Origin: Pseudomonas arcuscaelestis
GTDB lineage: Bacteria; Pseudomonadota; Gammaproteobacteria; Pseudomonadales; Pseudomonadaceae
Reading direction: 5' to 3'
DNA: 64,000 bases
Assembly: GCF_016881005.1 (NCBI RefSeq)
Contig: NZ_JACOPV010000003.1
Span: forward strand, 372,001 to 436,000
The notes beneath the pieces are model-generated. The model saw only the letters and a list, made by a program, of their open reading frames with translations, did no database searches and had not been told where the DNA came from. A program made the position numbers and the translations under genes. Shown piece by piece: positions 1 through 9,309 of this stretch (position 1 is the stretch's first letter; each line of letters starts with the position of its first letter).

Positions 1-60
1 ACGATTGCATGGCGATTTTTTCCCTGGGCAGACGGCGGGTTCAAGCCCGCGCTGTCGGCC

Positions 61-210
61 CTATCGAGGTGTTCGACAAAGAGCCGGATTGGCATTCGGT
101 GTGGTGGCGCCACCTGTGCAGGACCGATCGGAGGCGGCAGGCTGGCCCGAGCGGGATTGGCTAAATCGCCATGCAAAGCTTGGGTAACGGTGGTAGGTGG
201 TGTAGGTCAT
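61..210 (-). CDS. Small leader-like ORF, aromatic-rich N-terminus (49 aa)
   Basis: The ORF starts at the ATG complementary to 208-210 and has a good ribosome site (GAGGAA about 7 nt upstream). Its first 16 residues, MTYTTYHRYPSFAWRF, contain three Tyr, two Phe and one Trp. The remainder looks non-globular. It lies just downstream, on the same strand, of a strong terminator-like hairpin. This could be a leader or attenuator peptide for a gene beyond the left edge of the window. I do not recognise the family. The unusual order, hairpin before ORF, weakens a classical attenuation model. Confidence 0.3.
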   Translation of the reverse strand: MTYTTYHRYPSFAWRFSQSRSGQPAASDRSCTGGATTPNANPALCRTPR

Positions 211-249
211 GGGGTAATTCCTCGTTATTTGTTCGGTTGTCGGGGGCCT

Positions 250-288
250 GAAAAACAAAACCCCCGGTCGGGGAGCCGACCGGGGGTT
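250..288 (-). terminator. Rho-independent terminator or attenuator hairpin
   Basis: On the minus strand an 11-bp perfect GC-rich stem (positions 261-271 paired with 276-286, 4-nt loop) is flanked by AA/TT pairs and followed by TTTTGTTTTT. This is a textbook intrinsic terminator for minus-strand transcription. Upstream on the same strand (about 300-370) there are further self-complementary segments (GGGTAT/ATACCC and two GGCGCC blocks) that could form alternative stems, so an attenuator is possible. Confidence 0.65.
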
Positions 289-519
289 GAGTATTCTCGT
301 GTTCGGCGGCCCCTTGAATGTGGGCGCCGGTGTGGGTATCAGCGGCGCCTGTGGCTAAACCAATACCCAAAATAAAATGCAGCGGGAGCGGCAGTCGCGC
401 ACTCGGCCACAGTCAGCACGGGACGCGATGGGCGACCTGCGTGTTGAGTGTGTTTGAGGGTGGTTGGCGACATGGGACTCTCCAGGTGATGGTTCCGAGC
501 TTACTTCAGCCGTTGCTAC

Positions 520-960
520 GGTTTCAATCGCTAATTTGCATTAGTTTGATTTGGGGTGACTATTGTGGGGGGGGATGGGTGTTGGTGCTTGGCTTGGCTT
601 GGCTTGGCTTGGCTTGCGATGGGGCTTTTCGATTTGGGGCTGATCCGTTTGCTTGGGGGGCGCTTAGGCACCTTTGCGCCCTTACGGCGCCTTACTTTGG
701 CAGTCGCCCCAAAGTAAGCAAAGGGCTCGCCCCACCAGGGGCCCTACGCTGCGCTTCGGGTCCCCTCGCTACGGTGTCGCTACAGGGCATTGCGATCTAC
801 GCGTTGCAAGCAACACTACGATTCGCAACTTCGGCCAAGCCGAAGGCGCTGCGCGCTAGCCCTTTCGCAACACCTTCACTCGGCCCTTCTGGTTAACGGG
901 GCAGGTGGATCAAGAGCAACAGCAAGATCAAGATCTAGAGCGAAAGCAGATTGTGTGTAG
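520..960. other. Gene-free stretch resembling a dispersed Pseudomonas intergenic element
   Basis: No ORF here has credible codon use or a family resemblance. The block contains an inverted repeat (TTACTTTGG at 692-700 and CCAAAGTAA at 709-717) and a low-complexity CGCT/GCGC-rich 3' part. Blocks of this composition with a CTTTGG/CCAAAG hairpin are, from memory, common between pseudomonad genes; I cannot confirm copy number from a single window. A 192-aa plus-strand ORF through it (318-896) is treated as spurious. Confidence 0.35.
587..616 (+). repeat. Tandem pentanucleotide repeat, 6 x GCTTG
   Basis: Six perfect consecutive copies of GCTTG run from 587 to 616. The tract is intergenic. Pentanucleotide tracts can vary in length by slippage, but here no gene is in frame with it, so no phase-variable product is implied. 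Confidence 0.8.
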
Positions 961-986
961 CTTGCCGTTTTCTTTGGGCGGGTTGG

Positions 987-2138
987 TTACAGGGTGTAGT
1001 GCTTGAGTTCGCGGGCAATCAGCATGCGCTGGATTTCGCTGGAGCCTTCGTAGATTTGGGTGATCCGGGCGTCGCGGTAGTAGCGCTCGACCGGGTAGTC
1101 TTCAAGGTAGCCATAGCCACCATGCACCTGGATGGCCTTGGAACACACCCGCTCGGCCATTTCCGAGGCGAATAATTTGGCTTGCGAGGCTTCGCTCAGG
1201 CAGGGTTTGCCGGCGCTGCGCAGGCGCGCGGCATGAAGTATCAGTAGGCGTGCAGCGTTTATCTGCACCTGCATGTCGGCCAGCAGGTTGGCAATGCTTT
1301 GGTGTTCATTGATCGGTTTGCCAAACTGGATGCGATCACGTGAATAGGTCAGTGCCGCTTCGAACGCAGCGCGCGCGATGCCCAGTGCCTGGGCGGCAAT
1401 GCCGATGCGACCGCCTTCGAGGTTGGACAGGGCGATGGCCAGGCCCCTGCCACGCTCACCGAGCATGTTGGCGGCAGGAATACGGCAGTTATTAAAGGTG
1501 ACTGCGCAGGTGTCCGAGGCGCGGATGCCCATTTTGTGTTCGCTGCGGTCAACCACAAAACCTTCATTGTCGGTAGGCACCAGGAAGGCGGAGATACCTT
1601 TCTTGCCAAGGTCCGGGTCCGTCACGGCAAAGACAATGGCCAAGCCGGCACGGCGGGCGTTGCTGACAAACTGTTTAGCGCCATTGATCACCCAGTGATC
1701 ACCCTGCAGTTCTGCACGGGTACGCAAGTTGTGCGCTTCTGAGCCTGCCTGCGGTTCGGTCAAACAGAAGCAGCCGATCACCTCGCCGGTCGCCAGGCGC
1801 TCCAGCCAGGTTTGTTGCTGTTCAGCATTGCCGTAGGCCAACAGCGGGCCGCAACCCACCGAGTTGTGAATGCTCATCAAGGCGCCGGTGGCGCCATCGC
1901 CGGCAGCGATTTCTTCCACCGCCAAGGCGTAGGCGACGTAATCGGTATAGCTGCCACCCCATTGATCGGGCACCACCATGCCGAGCAGGCCCAGTTCGCC
2001 CATTTTCTTGACCACTTCGTCGTCGATCCAGCCTGCCTTTTCCCAGGCTTGAGCGTGGGGCGCGATTTCGCCACGGGCGAAGTCGCGGGCCATGTCGCGG
2101 ATCATGATCTGTTCTTCTGTCAGTTCCAGGTCTTGCAT
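987..2138 (-). CDS. Acyl-CoA dehydrogenase, isobutyryl-CoA dehydrogenase-like
   Basis: A flavin-dependent alpha,beta-dehydrogenation enzyme of 383 aa, full length for the family. Visible landmarks are the FAD-site stretch [13 protein letters not shown], the segment [12 protein letters not shown], and a C-terminal [12 protein letters not shown] motif whose Glu is the medium/short-chain type catalytic base. Start: the ATG at 2138 sits 7 nt after GGAG; an ATG two codons upstream is too close to it. It is followed on the same strand order by a 3-hydroxyisobutyryl-CoA hydrolase-like gene 16 nt upstream, so the two form an operon. The pairing points to valine (isobutyryl-CoA) breakdown; other short branched acyl-CoAs are possible. 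Confidence 0.85.
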   Translation of the reverse strand: MQDLELTEEQIMIRDMARDFARGEIAPHAQAWEKAGWIDDEVVKKMGELGLLGMVVPDQWGGSYTDYVAYALAVEEIAAGDGATGALMSIHNSVGCGPLLAYGNAEQQQTWLERLATGEVIGCFCLTEPQAGSEAHNLRTRAELQGDHWVINGAKQFVSNARRAGLAIVFAVTDPDLGKKGISAFLVPTDNEGFVVDRSEHKMGIRASDTCAVTFNNCRIPAANMLGERGRGLAIALSNLEGGRIGIAAQALGIARAAFEAALTYSRDRIQFGKPINEHQSIANLLADMQVQINAARLLILHAARLRSAGKPCLSEASQAKLFASEMAERVCSKAIQVHGGYGYLEDYPVERYYRDARITQIYEGSSEIQRMLIARELKHYTL

Positions 2139-2154
2139 CTGCATACTCCAGGCA

Positions 2155-3225
2155 TCACAGGCCTTCGAAGAATTGATCCACGCGCGTACGGCTCAAGCCT
2201 GCGAGGGTCGGAGGGTTCCAGCGCGGCTGCTTGTCCTTGTCGATAATCAGTGCACGAACGCCTTCGATCAGGTCACCATGGTCGAACCATTGCTGGTCCA
2301 GGTGCAGTTCCATCTTGAAGCAGTCTTCAAGACTCAGCTCACGGCCACGACGCAGCATTTGCAGGGTGACCGCCATGCCCAGCGGCGAGCGGGTTTCCAG
2401 CAGGTCAGCGGTTTTCAGTGCCCAATCGTGGCTATCGGCAACGGTTACGCTGCGTAGCTGTTCCACGATACTGCTGACGTCCGGCAGGGCAAAGAAGTGA
2501 TCGATGGCCGGGCGCAGTTTGGCCAGTGGTGCATCGTCCACGGTCTGGGTTCCAAGTTTCGCCAGTACGCCTTGCAAGTCCTTGAGCGGGTGCTCGCTAA
2601 ATGTCAGGGTGTTCAGTCGCTCATCAAGCAAGGCCAGCTTGCTGCTGTCGACATACCAGTCGGCCAGGCCACAGTACAGCGCATCGGCGGCTTGGATCTG
2701 CACACCGCTGACGCCCAGGTAGGTGCCCAGTTCACCGGGCACGCGGGAGAGGAAATAACTGCCGCCGACATCGGGGAAATAGCCGATCGCAACTTCCGGC
2801 ATGGCTAGGCGGCTGCGCTCGGTGACGATGCGCAGGTCAGCGCCCTGTGCCAGGCCCATGCCGCCGCCCAGGGTAAAGCCGTCCATCAAGGCCAGGACGG
2901 GTTTGCGGTAATGATGGAGGGTCAGGTCGAGGGCGTATTCTTCGATGAAGAAATCCCGATGCAGGCTGTCGCCGCTTTTGTAGCTGTCGTACAGCGAACG
3001 GATGTCACCCCCGGCGCAAAAGCCCTTGGGGCCTTCGCCACGCAGGACGACTGCGTGTACCTGCGCGTCATTGGCCCAGGCATCAAGCTGTTGCTGGAGG
3101 CTGCGTACCATCTCCAGGGTAATGGCGTTGAGGCCAGCGGGGCGGTTGAGGGTCAAGTGACCGATGTGGTTGCGAACTTCGGCCAGAATGGGGGCGTCAG
3201 TTGCCATTTGAGCGTGCGCGGTCAT
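2155..3225 (-). CDS. 3-hydroxyisobutyryl-CoA hydrolase-like enoyl-CoA hydratase/isomerase family protein
   Basis: A crotonase-fold protein of 356 aa, the length of the HIBCH subgroup and about 100 aa longer than ordinary enoyl-CoA hydratases. The oxyanion-hole segment [12 protein letters not shown], the GGGMGLA stretch and the HIBCH-like [19 protein letters not shown] with its conserved Glu and Asp are visible. Known role of the subgroup: hydrolysis of 3-hydroxyisobutyryl-CoA to free acid in valine catabolism. First gene of a two-gene operon with the acyl-CoA dehydrogenase. An alternative start is the Met at codon 7. Some bacterial members are annotated only as hydratases, so substrate is inferred. 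Confidence 0.8.
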   Translation of the reverse strand: MTAHAQMATDAPILAEVRNHIGHLTLNRPAGLNAITLEMVRSLQQQLDAWANDAQVHAVVLRGEGPKGFCAGGDIRSLYDSYKSGDSLHRDFFIEEYALDLTLHHYRKPVLALMDGFTLGGGMGLAQGADLRIVTERSRLAMPEVAIGYFPDVGGSYFLSRVPGELGTYLGVSGVQIQAADALYCGLADWYVDSSKLALLDERLNTLTFSEHPLKDLQGVLAKLGTQTVDDAPLAKLRPAIDHFFALPDVSSIVEQLRSVTVADSHDWALKTADLLETRSPLGMAVTLQMLRRGRELSLEDCFKMELHLDQQWFDHGDLIEGVRALIIDKDKQPRWNPPTLAGLSRTRVDQFFEGL

Positions 3226-3435
3226 CGCTGTTTCCCTGCTTTGTTATTGATTTTCCACGTGAATTTTCACGAGCTGGATAGGCGCTAGAGGATCGATGGA
3301 TCCTATCAGTGCAAATTTGCTCATTACAATCGACAAAACTGCAGGCGCAGTCTGCATTTTTGCATGGGCGCTTGCCCAGCTCCACTTGTCCGGTAGCGGC
3401 GGGCATGCTTTAGCACTAGTGGGTGGGGTGGACGT

Positions 3436-3473
3436 GCCCCCACAAGACAGTTTGCACTGACGTTTGTGGGGGC
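3436..3473. terminator. Inverted repeat downstream of the DUF1329 gene
   Basis: GCCCCCACAA (3436-3445) pairs perfectly with TTGTGGGGGC (3464-3473) across an 18-nt loop. It lies just after the minus-strand DUF1329 stop. It has no T-run, so it may be an RNA-end stabiliser or weak terminator. The rest of 3226-3492 should hold the promoter of the hydrolase gene; I see no clear consensus there. Confidence 0.4.
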
Positions 3474-3492
3474 AGCTTGGTGCAGGAGGGGA

Positions 3493-4863
3493 TCAGCGAA
3501 TGCCGGCGTTACGCAGTGCAGCCGGGGTGAAGTCGGCGAGCTTGGTGCGCACTCCATACTGTGGCGCAAGCTTCGCCTCGTTGCTCATGGTGGCAACGAT
3601 ATAGCGTCCGGCAAGTAGGTCGTAGAAGCCTTGCGCTGCAGGCGCATTCAGGCCTTTTTCGTAGTTGTTGTAGGTGCAGTTCTCACCCACGCGCCAAAGC
3701 TGCCCACGCCCGTCATAGTGATCCACCTCGGCCAGCACCCAGGTGTCTTCGTCAAAGTACATGTCGCGCTTGGCGTAGATGTGCCGCTGGCCGGCTTTCA
3801 GTGTTGCTTGCACATGCCAGACCCGGTGCAGCTCGTAGCGGGTCAGGTCCTGGTTGATGTGCCCGGGTTTGATGATGTCGGCGTACTTCACGCTGGGTGA
3901 CTGCAGTTTGTAGTTGTTGTAGGGGATGTACATCTCCTTCTTGCCCACCAGTTTCCAGTCGTAGCGGTCCGGGGAACCGTTCATCATGTCGGCGTTGTCG
4001 GAGGTACGCAGGCCATCGGATGCCAGCCCAGGTGCGTCATAGGCAAGTTGTGGCGCGCGACGAACACGGCGTTGGCCGGCGTTGTAGGTCCAGGCTTTAC
4101 GCGGTTCGGTGACCTGGTCAATGGTTTCATGTGCCATCGACAAGGTACCGGCAAGGCGTACCGGTGCGTTCACCGCGAAGATGTAGTAATAGAGGATGTT
4201 TTTCGCCACCTGCGGGTCTACACCGTCCATGTACTGCGGGAAGCTGTTCTGGTCATGGGTTTCGACCAATGTGTAGGCGCCGTCAACCTGTGGCGAGGCC
4301 TGCGCCGACCAGCGCTCGATGTTCTCGCCGCGGTAGCGGGTTACGTAGTTCCAGTACACCTCGACACCCGTCTTGGGAATCGGAAAAGCGTAGTAGCGCG
4401 AGCCCGCAAAGTTAGCAAGGCCGGTGCCGTCGTTGACCAGTTGCACATTCAACGCGCTCTTTTTCGCTACGTCATAGATGGCCGCAGGGGCCTGGGCAGT
4501 ACGGTGGGTTGCATACACCGGGATCTTGTAGGTGGTTGGATAGCGCTTGAACATCGCTAATTGACCAGGGCTGAGTTTGTCCTTGTATTGCTCGGCGTTC
4601 GCAGCGGTGATGACGAATTGCGGCTTTTCGTTGGCAAACGGGTCGGCGAGAAAGCCTTTGCTGTCCACGGCGGCCGCCCCGGCCTTGAGGCCGCCATTCC
4701 AGGCCGGAATGCTGCCATCGGCGTTGCCTTCTTTCTGCGCACCAAGGGGCGTCAGGGTGGTGCCCAGCTGCGCTGCTTCCTGCTCGCTGACGGCGGCCAT
4801 GACGCTGCTGGCCAGCAGCGACAGCGCCAGTGCGCCAAAGGTTTTGATCATGTTTGCTTTCAT
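3493..4863 (-). CDS. DUF1329 exported protein (copy 1)
   Basis: A 456-aa protein with a signal peptide (MKANMIKTFGALALSLLASS then VMA-AV). The family is uncharacterised but is usually encoded beside DUF1302 outer-membrane proteins in hydrophobic-substrate catabolic clusters; a LolA/LolB-like lipid-carrier fold has been proposed. Visible family landmarks are GSIPAWNGG near the N-terminus and the segment WTYNAGQRRVRRAPQ. It is clearly paralogous to the copy at 27900-29267, sharing most motifs. It follows the truncated DUF1302 gene by 25 nt and has lost its original promoter, because the DUF1302 5' region is replaced by a LysR fragment. Whether it is still expressed is unknown. Confidence 0.8.
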   Translation of the reverse strand: MKANMIKTFGALALSLLASSVMAAVSEQEAAQLGTTLTPLGAQKEGNADGSIPAWNGGLKAGAAAVDSKGFLADPFANEKPQFVITAANAEQYKDKLSPGQLAMFKRYPTTYKIPVYATHRTAQAPAAIYDVAKKSALNVQLVNDGTGLANFAGSRYYAFPIPKTGVEVYWNYVTRYRGENIERWSAQASPQVDGAYTLVETHDQNSFPQYMDGVDPQVAKNILYYYIFAVNAPVRLAGTLSMAHETIDQVTEPRKAWTYNAGQRRVRRAPQLAYDAPGLASDGLRTSDNADMMNGSPDRYDWKLVGKKEMYIPYNNYKLQSPSVKYADIIKPGHINQDLTRYELHRVWHVQATLKAGQRHIYAKRDMYFDEDTWVLAEVDHYDGRGQLWRVGENCTYNNYEKGLNAPAAQGFYDLLAGRYIVATMSNEAKLAPQYGVRTKLADFTPAALRNAGIR

Positions 4864-4888
4864 GGATATAGCCTCTGTCGGTTACGAC

Positions 4889-6559
4889 TCAGAAGTTGAC
4901 GCCGAAGCTGAGCGAGACATAGTCGCGGTCAGTGTTAGTGTTGAATTGGCCGCCAAAGAAGTCCGTGTAGCTCAGGCTTGCGGTGTAGTTGTTCAGGTAG
5001 TCGGCATCCAGACCGACACTGACGGCCTTGGCGCCTTCTTCAAAGTTCGGGCCCCAGCCATCCACGTCATGGGACCAGGCAAGGTTTGGCGACAGGTTGA
5101 TACCGGCGATGACGTTGGGGTAATCGAGCTTGGCGCGCATCCGGTAGCCCCACGAGTCAGAGGTGTAGAAACCGTGGCTGTTGCACTCCTGCTGCGGGTT
5201 GGTAGTTGTGGCGCAGACCGAGGCGTTCTGGCTACCGGGGAACATCCCAGGGCCGTACACCGGGCTGCGGCCGAAGCGCACATCGGTACCGTCAGCCTTG
5301 CCCAGGCCGTTGATGCGGTTGTAGCCCACCTCGCCAATCAGGGTCAGGCGGCTGGCGCCCCAGATCTGGTCGACGAACTGCGTGGCAGTTACCTGGGCCT
5401 GCATCACGGGCATGCGTTTATAGCCAGGCAGGTCGCCGCCCAGTACTTGGGCAGTTTGACCGCTGGTGAAGATCGGCGAGGTTTGGGTGCTGAAGTCGGT
5501 ATCGGTGGACTGCAGTGCCGCCAGGTTGAGGTCGGCGGTATTGATTTGCAGCGGCATGTTCGGCCGGAAACTCAGTTCGCCGCCTACAGAGGTAGCGCCA
5601 ACGGTGGTTTGGAAGCTCACGCCATAGAGGCGGATATCCTCTGGGTAATCGACCAGGTAACGCGCCGAACGCACCCTGTCGAACTGGTTCTGCACCGCAG
5701 CGATACGTCGCGCCGCGGCGGGCAGGGCAGCCAGTTGCGCAGCAGTGATCGGCGCCGTGGTGGTCTGCTTGAAGCTCAAGAAAGGCGAACGGCTGTGGTA
5801 GTTCATGGCGTAGAAGCCGAACTCGGTGTCGTTCAGCTCTGGCACGAACCAGCGCAACGCCACGCCGTATTGGCCGCTGTCGCGCGGATCGTTGTCCTCA
5901 AGGCGCGGCATGTACACATCGTCCAGCACTGCCCCGCTGAGAATCTGCGCGGCGGTGGCGGTGTTGTTGGCAACACCGGGCGCCAGGTCCGGGCCGGCAA
6001 AAACCAGGCGATCGTTGCAGCCCTGAGGCAGCGGGTCGGAACCGAAGAATGTGCCGCAGTTGTCGACTACCGAGTTGTCCCACTCCAGTTGATAGAACGC
6101 TTCGGCGTTGAGGTTTTCGCTCAGCCCCTGGGAGATGTAGAACATGTTCACTGGAACCAGGCCTTCCTTGACCTCGGCACCCGGCCGGCGCAGGGCGGCA
6201 ACGTCAATCGGGTTGATGCTGTTGATCGAATTGCCGATGAAGGTGCTTTCGCCCCAGCTCACTACCTGCTTGCCCAGGCGCACGTTGCCCGGCAGTTCAC
6301 CCAGGTTGTAGTTGTGGTAGAGGAACGCATCGAGGAACTCCGCGCCCGACGCCTTGGCCAGGTCATCACGACCACTGTCGTCAATGTCGTAGAACAGGCG
6401 GTGTTCGTCCTTCAATTCAAAGTCGTACCAGTATTTGCCGCGGACAAAGACGCCGCTGTCACCGTACTTGAGTTCCAGATCGTGCACGCCTTTGAAGATC
6501 TTCGAGAAGGTTTCGCCTTTCTTGAAGTTCTGGCGGTTGTCATCAGCGGTACGCGTGGC
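4889..6559 (-). pseudogene. DUF1302 outer-membrane protein, 5'-truncated and joined to a LysR fragment
   Basis: The frame continues upstream of the internal Met at 6487 as ATRTADDNRQNFKKGETFSK, which aligns with the intact copy at 26019 about 74 residues in. The signal peptide and the first beta-strands are missing. Beyond about 6559 the sequence becomes LysR. The remaining ~555 residues are well conserved (GKYWYDFELKDEHRLFYDID, GNVRLGKQVVSWGEST) and end in an aromatic residue as expected for an outer-membrane barrel (VSLSFGVNF). Without a signal peptide the product cannot reach the outer membrane, so it is called a pseudogene. Gene and neighbour DUF1329 form an inverted paralogue of 26019-29267. 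Confidence 0.85.
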
Positions 6560-6743
6560 CGATTTCGGTCACCGAAAAATGACGTGTCGAGCGCTGAATG
6601 AGGCGTACACCCAGACGCTTTTCCAAGCCCGCGACTCGTCGACTGAGTGTTGACTTTGGTATATCGAGTGCCCGGCCGGCTGGCGTGAAACCACCGTGCT
6701 CGACAGCTTGAGCAAATAAATAGAGATCGTTGAGGTCCTGCAT
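6543..6743 (-). pseudogene. LysR-family regulator, N-terminal helix-turn-helix fragment only
   Basis: Starting at ATG 6743 the 66 residues are a clean LysR DNA-binding domain: MQDLNDLYLFAQAVEHGGF, then KSTLSRRVAGLEKRLGVRL and STRHFSVTEIGHAYR before a stop. A normal LysR protein has about 300 aa; the effector-binding domain is absent. The homology ends at GHAY, exactly where DUF1302 homology begins in another frame. The overlap of the two readings spans gtacgcgtggc at 6549-6559, which suggests short homology at a deletion junction. Confidence 0.85.
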
Positions 6744-6807
6744 GTCTATCGTTCTGAAATAGGGGGCGTTGAGCGCACTATCGACAGTTTGAAAGCGGCT
6801 TCTGCTT

Positions 6808-7245
6808 TTCCAGGAAGTACAGGCGGTGTTCCCCGAGCAGCAGCCGATTGACCGTACCGGCCTGAACTCCTGGGACGATGAGCGGGTACGCAACTAGGTC
6901 GAGAAGACTGGCAAGACCAAGCTGGTAATTGCCGGGCTGTGGACCGAAGTTTGTTTGAACCTCGCCGTGCAGAGCACCTTGGCTGCTGGATATGACGTTT
7001 ACATCGTCACCGATGCTTCCGGCGGTGGGAGCGAGGAGGGTCATGAGCGTGGCGTCCAGCACATGGTACAGTCAGGCGCTAAACCCATCACTGCCGCGGT
7101 CTATCTGAGCGAATTGCAGCGGGACTGGTCGCGCGAAGAAACTGCAGGCGACGTTGCCAAGCTCTTTGCTGAGCTGGGTGGCGGCTTTGGCCAGGGTCTG
7201 CGCTGGGAATGGCAATTGCTCGGTCTTAAGGAGGGTACTCGCTAA
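6808..7245 (+). pseudogene. YcaC/isochorismatase-like cysteine hydrolase remnant with premature stop
   Basis: One frame reads QAVFPEQQPIDRTGLNSWDD, then an in-frame TAG at 6895-6897, then VEKTGKTKLVIAGLWTEVC and YDVYIVTDASGG up to the stop at 7245. This matches the C-terminal two thirds of YcaC-type hydrolases, including the nucleophile Cys in GLWTEVC. The N-terminal part with the catalytic Asp is missing and another stop (TGA, 6790-6792) lies just upstream. It sits divergent to the LysR fragment, a usual arrangement for such a regulator and its target. A broken gene rather than a short functional protein. Confidence 0.8.
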
Positions 7246-7354
7246 TAGCTGCATACGTTGCCCTTTGTTACCTTTACGTAAGCGGAACCTTGTGCCACTC
7301 TGCCTGACGAGGCTGTCGGCACAAGCAGGTGACGACGGGACAAAGCTCAAGCAA

Positions 7355-7383
7355 ACTGCCAGAAGTCCATGACATCTGGCAGT
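7355..7383. promoter_or_regulatory. Perfect 9-bp inverted repeat at the start of the sigma-54 regulator gene
   Basis: ACTGCCAGA (7355-7363) and TCTGGCAGT (7375-7383) are separated by 11 nt. The right arm ends 13 nt before the ATG at 7397 and next to the ribosome site CCGGAG. It could be an operator for autoregulation or an RNA hairpin that modulates translation. No T-run follows it. Confidence 0.45.
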
Positions 7384-7396
7384 CCCGGAGTTTCAA

Positions 7397-9304
7397 ATGG
7401 CGCGATATATACCAATAACAAACGCTGCTGATCCGCTCCACGAGTCTCGTCAGGCTCGTCTTAAACTGGTTCACGACGGTGAACTGCCGCAGGGCATGCT
7501 GCGCGAGGAAATCGATGCGTCCTGGCGGCGCAGCCTCGGCTACGGCTTGAACTGTCTGGAAGGCGAACACCGTGAGATGTCCCAGGCTGCCGATCTTAAG
7601 GCGTTGCTGGAAAGCAACCGTCTGCTGATCGACGCTGCCACCCCTGAACTCGAATACCTGGTAGGCCGACAGGGCAAAGGCGGCATCATTATTCTTGGCG
7701 ATGCCCAGGCCAACGTCCTGGCAATCGATGGCCCCACCGATGTGCTGCGCCAATCCGGCCTGCGCGATCTGCACCCAGGTGCCTGCTGGAGCGAGTCGCT
7801 GCGTGGCACCAACGCCATCGGCACCGCAGTGGTGGAAGGACGCCCGACGCTGATCAACTGTGGCGAACACTACCTCGACCGCCTCAGTCCATTTTCCTGT
7901 ACCTCGGTACCGCTACGCGACCCTCAGGGTGAGGTGATCGGTGTGCTCGACCTGACCCGTGAAGGGGTCATGGCCCAGCCCCAGGACAACCTTTCGACCT
8001 TGCTGCTGGCGGCCGGCAATATCGAAAGCCGTATGTTCGGCCAACGCTACCCTGAGCAGTTGGTGCTGACCTTCCACAGCCGTGCGCAATACCTTGGCAG
8101 CGCCTGGCATGGCCTGCTGGCCCTGAGCCTGGCGGGCGAGGTACTGGCCGCCAACGACCAGGCCTGTGCGTTGTTGCAGGTGCCGCGCCAGGAGTTGGTC
8201 GGGCGCTGCTGCAGTGAACTGATGGGCGAACGTTCGGCGGCATTCATGGCGCGCTTGTGGCAAGGCGGCATCAGCAGCGTGCAGACTGCCAAGGGCGAGT
8301 TTTTCTTCCGCACCGTTCACCTGCCGCGCCATTCCAGCCTGAATTCGGTTCCCGTCACCAGCAAGCCTGCGACCCCACAGAAAGGCGCTGAACTCGAAGC
8401 GCTGGCCGGTAACGACCTGCGCTTCGCCCGCGCCTTGCGCATGGCCCGCCAAGGCTTGAGCAATGACTTGCCGGTGCTATTACTGGGCGAGACCGGCACC
8501 GGCAAGGAAGTGGTTGCGCGGGCCTTGCATCAAGCTGGTCCACGCTCGGGCAAGGCCTTTGTGGCGGTAAACTGCGCGGCCATTCCCGAAGGGCTGATCG
8601 AATCGGAATTGTTCGGTTACCGCGAGGGGGCCTTTACCGGCTCTCGGCGCGGCGGCATGGTCGGGCGCTTGATGCAGGCCCACGGCGGCACTTTGTTCCT
8701 TGACGAGATTGGCGACATGCCGCTGGCGTTGCAGGCGCGCCTGTTGCGGGTACTCCAGGAGCGCCGGGTGGCGCCGCTCGGTGCGGGCGACGAGCAGGAC
8801 ATCGATGTGGCGATTATTTGCGCCACCCACCGCGACCTCAAGCGCCTGGTGCTCGACAAGCATTTTCGTGAAGACCTCTACTACCGGGTCAACGGAGTCA
8901 GCCTGCGACTGCCAGCGCTGCGCGACCGCGATGACCTCAAGGCAGTGATTGCCAGCCTGATGCGCAAATTCGGCGCTGAAAGTGTGCGCCTGGACAAGGA
9001 CCTGAGCGAACTACTGGAGAACTTCGACTGGCCGGGCAACATCCGTCAATTGGAAATGGTCCTGCGCTCGGCCCTGGCCATGCGTGAGGCCGATGAGCAA
9101 GTGCTGGGCCTTGAGCATTTGACCGATTGCCTGCTTGAAGAACTCAACGGCAGCAGCCCGCAGCCGGGCAGCATTCGCGAGAACGAAGTGGAACTGATTC
9201 GCGGCGCGCTGGAGCGGCACCAGGGTAATGTGACAGCGGCGGCCGATGCCTTGGGCATCAGTCGCGCGACCCTGTACCGTAAACTCAAGCAATTGCGCAG
9301 TTGA
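7397..9304 (+). CDS. Sigma-54-dependent transcriptional activator (AcoR type) of the amine dehydrogenase locus
   Basis: A 635-aa enhancer-binding protein. Order: N-terminal GAF-like sensor (about 60-215), PAS-like segment (about 230-310), AAA+ domain (about 335-560) with Walker A GETGTGKE, the sigma-54 contact loop EGAFTGS, and Walker B GTLFLDEIGD, then a C-terminal Fis-type helix-turn-helix (NVTAAADALGISRATLYRKL). It is the first gene of a block running into qhpF, which starts 5 nt after its stop. Three sigma-54 promoter sequences lie in the same locus (15976, 16210, 18550), so it is the probable activator of amine oxidation genes. In Paracoccus the corresponding regulator is of AraC type, so this is a different control scheme. 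Confidence 0.85.
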   Translation: MARYIPITNAADPLHESRQARLKLVHDGELPQGMLREEIDASWRRSLGYGLNCLEGEHREMSQAADLKALLESNRLLIDAATPELEYLVGRQGKGGIIILGDAQANVLAIDGPTDVLRQSGLRDLHPGACWSESLRGTNAIGTAVVEGRPTLINCGEHYLDRLSPFSCTSVPLRDPQGEVIGVLDLTREGVMAQPQDNLSTLLLAAGNIESRMFGQRYPEQLVLTFHSRAQYLGSAWHGLLALSLAGEVLAANDQACALLQVPRQELVGRCCSELMGERSAAFMARLWQGGISSVQTAKGEFFFRTVHLPRHSSLNSVPVTSKPATPQKGAELEALAGNDLRFARALRMARQGLSNDLPVLLLGETGTGKEVVARALHQAGPRSGKAFVAVNCAAIPEGLIESELFGYREGAFTGSRRGGMVGRLMQAHGGTLFLDEIGDMPLALQARLLRVLQERRVAPLGAGDEQDIDVAIICATHRDLKRLVLDKHFREDLYYRVNGVSLRLPALRDRDDLKAVIASLMRKFGAESVRLDKDLSELLENFDWPGNIRQLEMVLRSALAMREADEQVLGLEHLTDCLLEELNGSSPQPGSIRENEVELIRGALERHQGNVTAAADALGISRATLYRKLKQLRS

Positions 9305-9309
9305 CGGTC

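Noticed and set aside
587..616. GCTTG tract as a possible CRISPR or recombination site
   Set aside because: The unit is 5 bp without spacers; it is a simple tandem repeat.
318..896. 192-aa plus-strand ORF in the left intergenic block
   Set aside because: No ribosome site, tandem-repeat-derived stretch (WLGLAC) and repeat-element-like C-terminal half; looks like translation of a non-coding repeat.
4577..6601. 674-aa plus-strand ORF antisense to the DUF1302 gene
   Set aside because: Its sequence is Val/Ala/Arg-rich low-information protein with no family resemblance; it mirrors the real minus-strand DUF1302 frame in GC-rich DNA.
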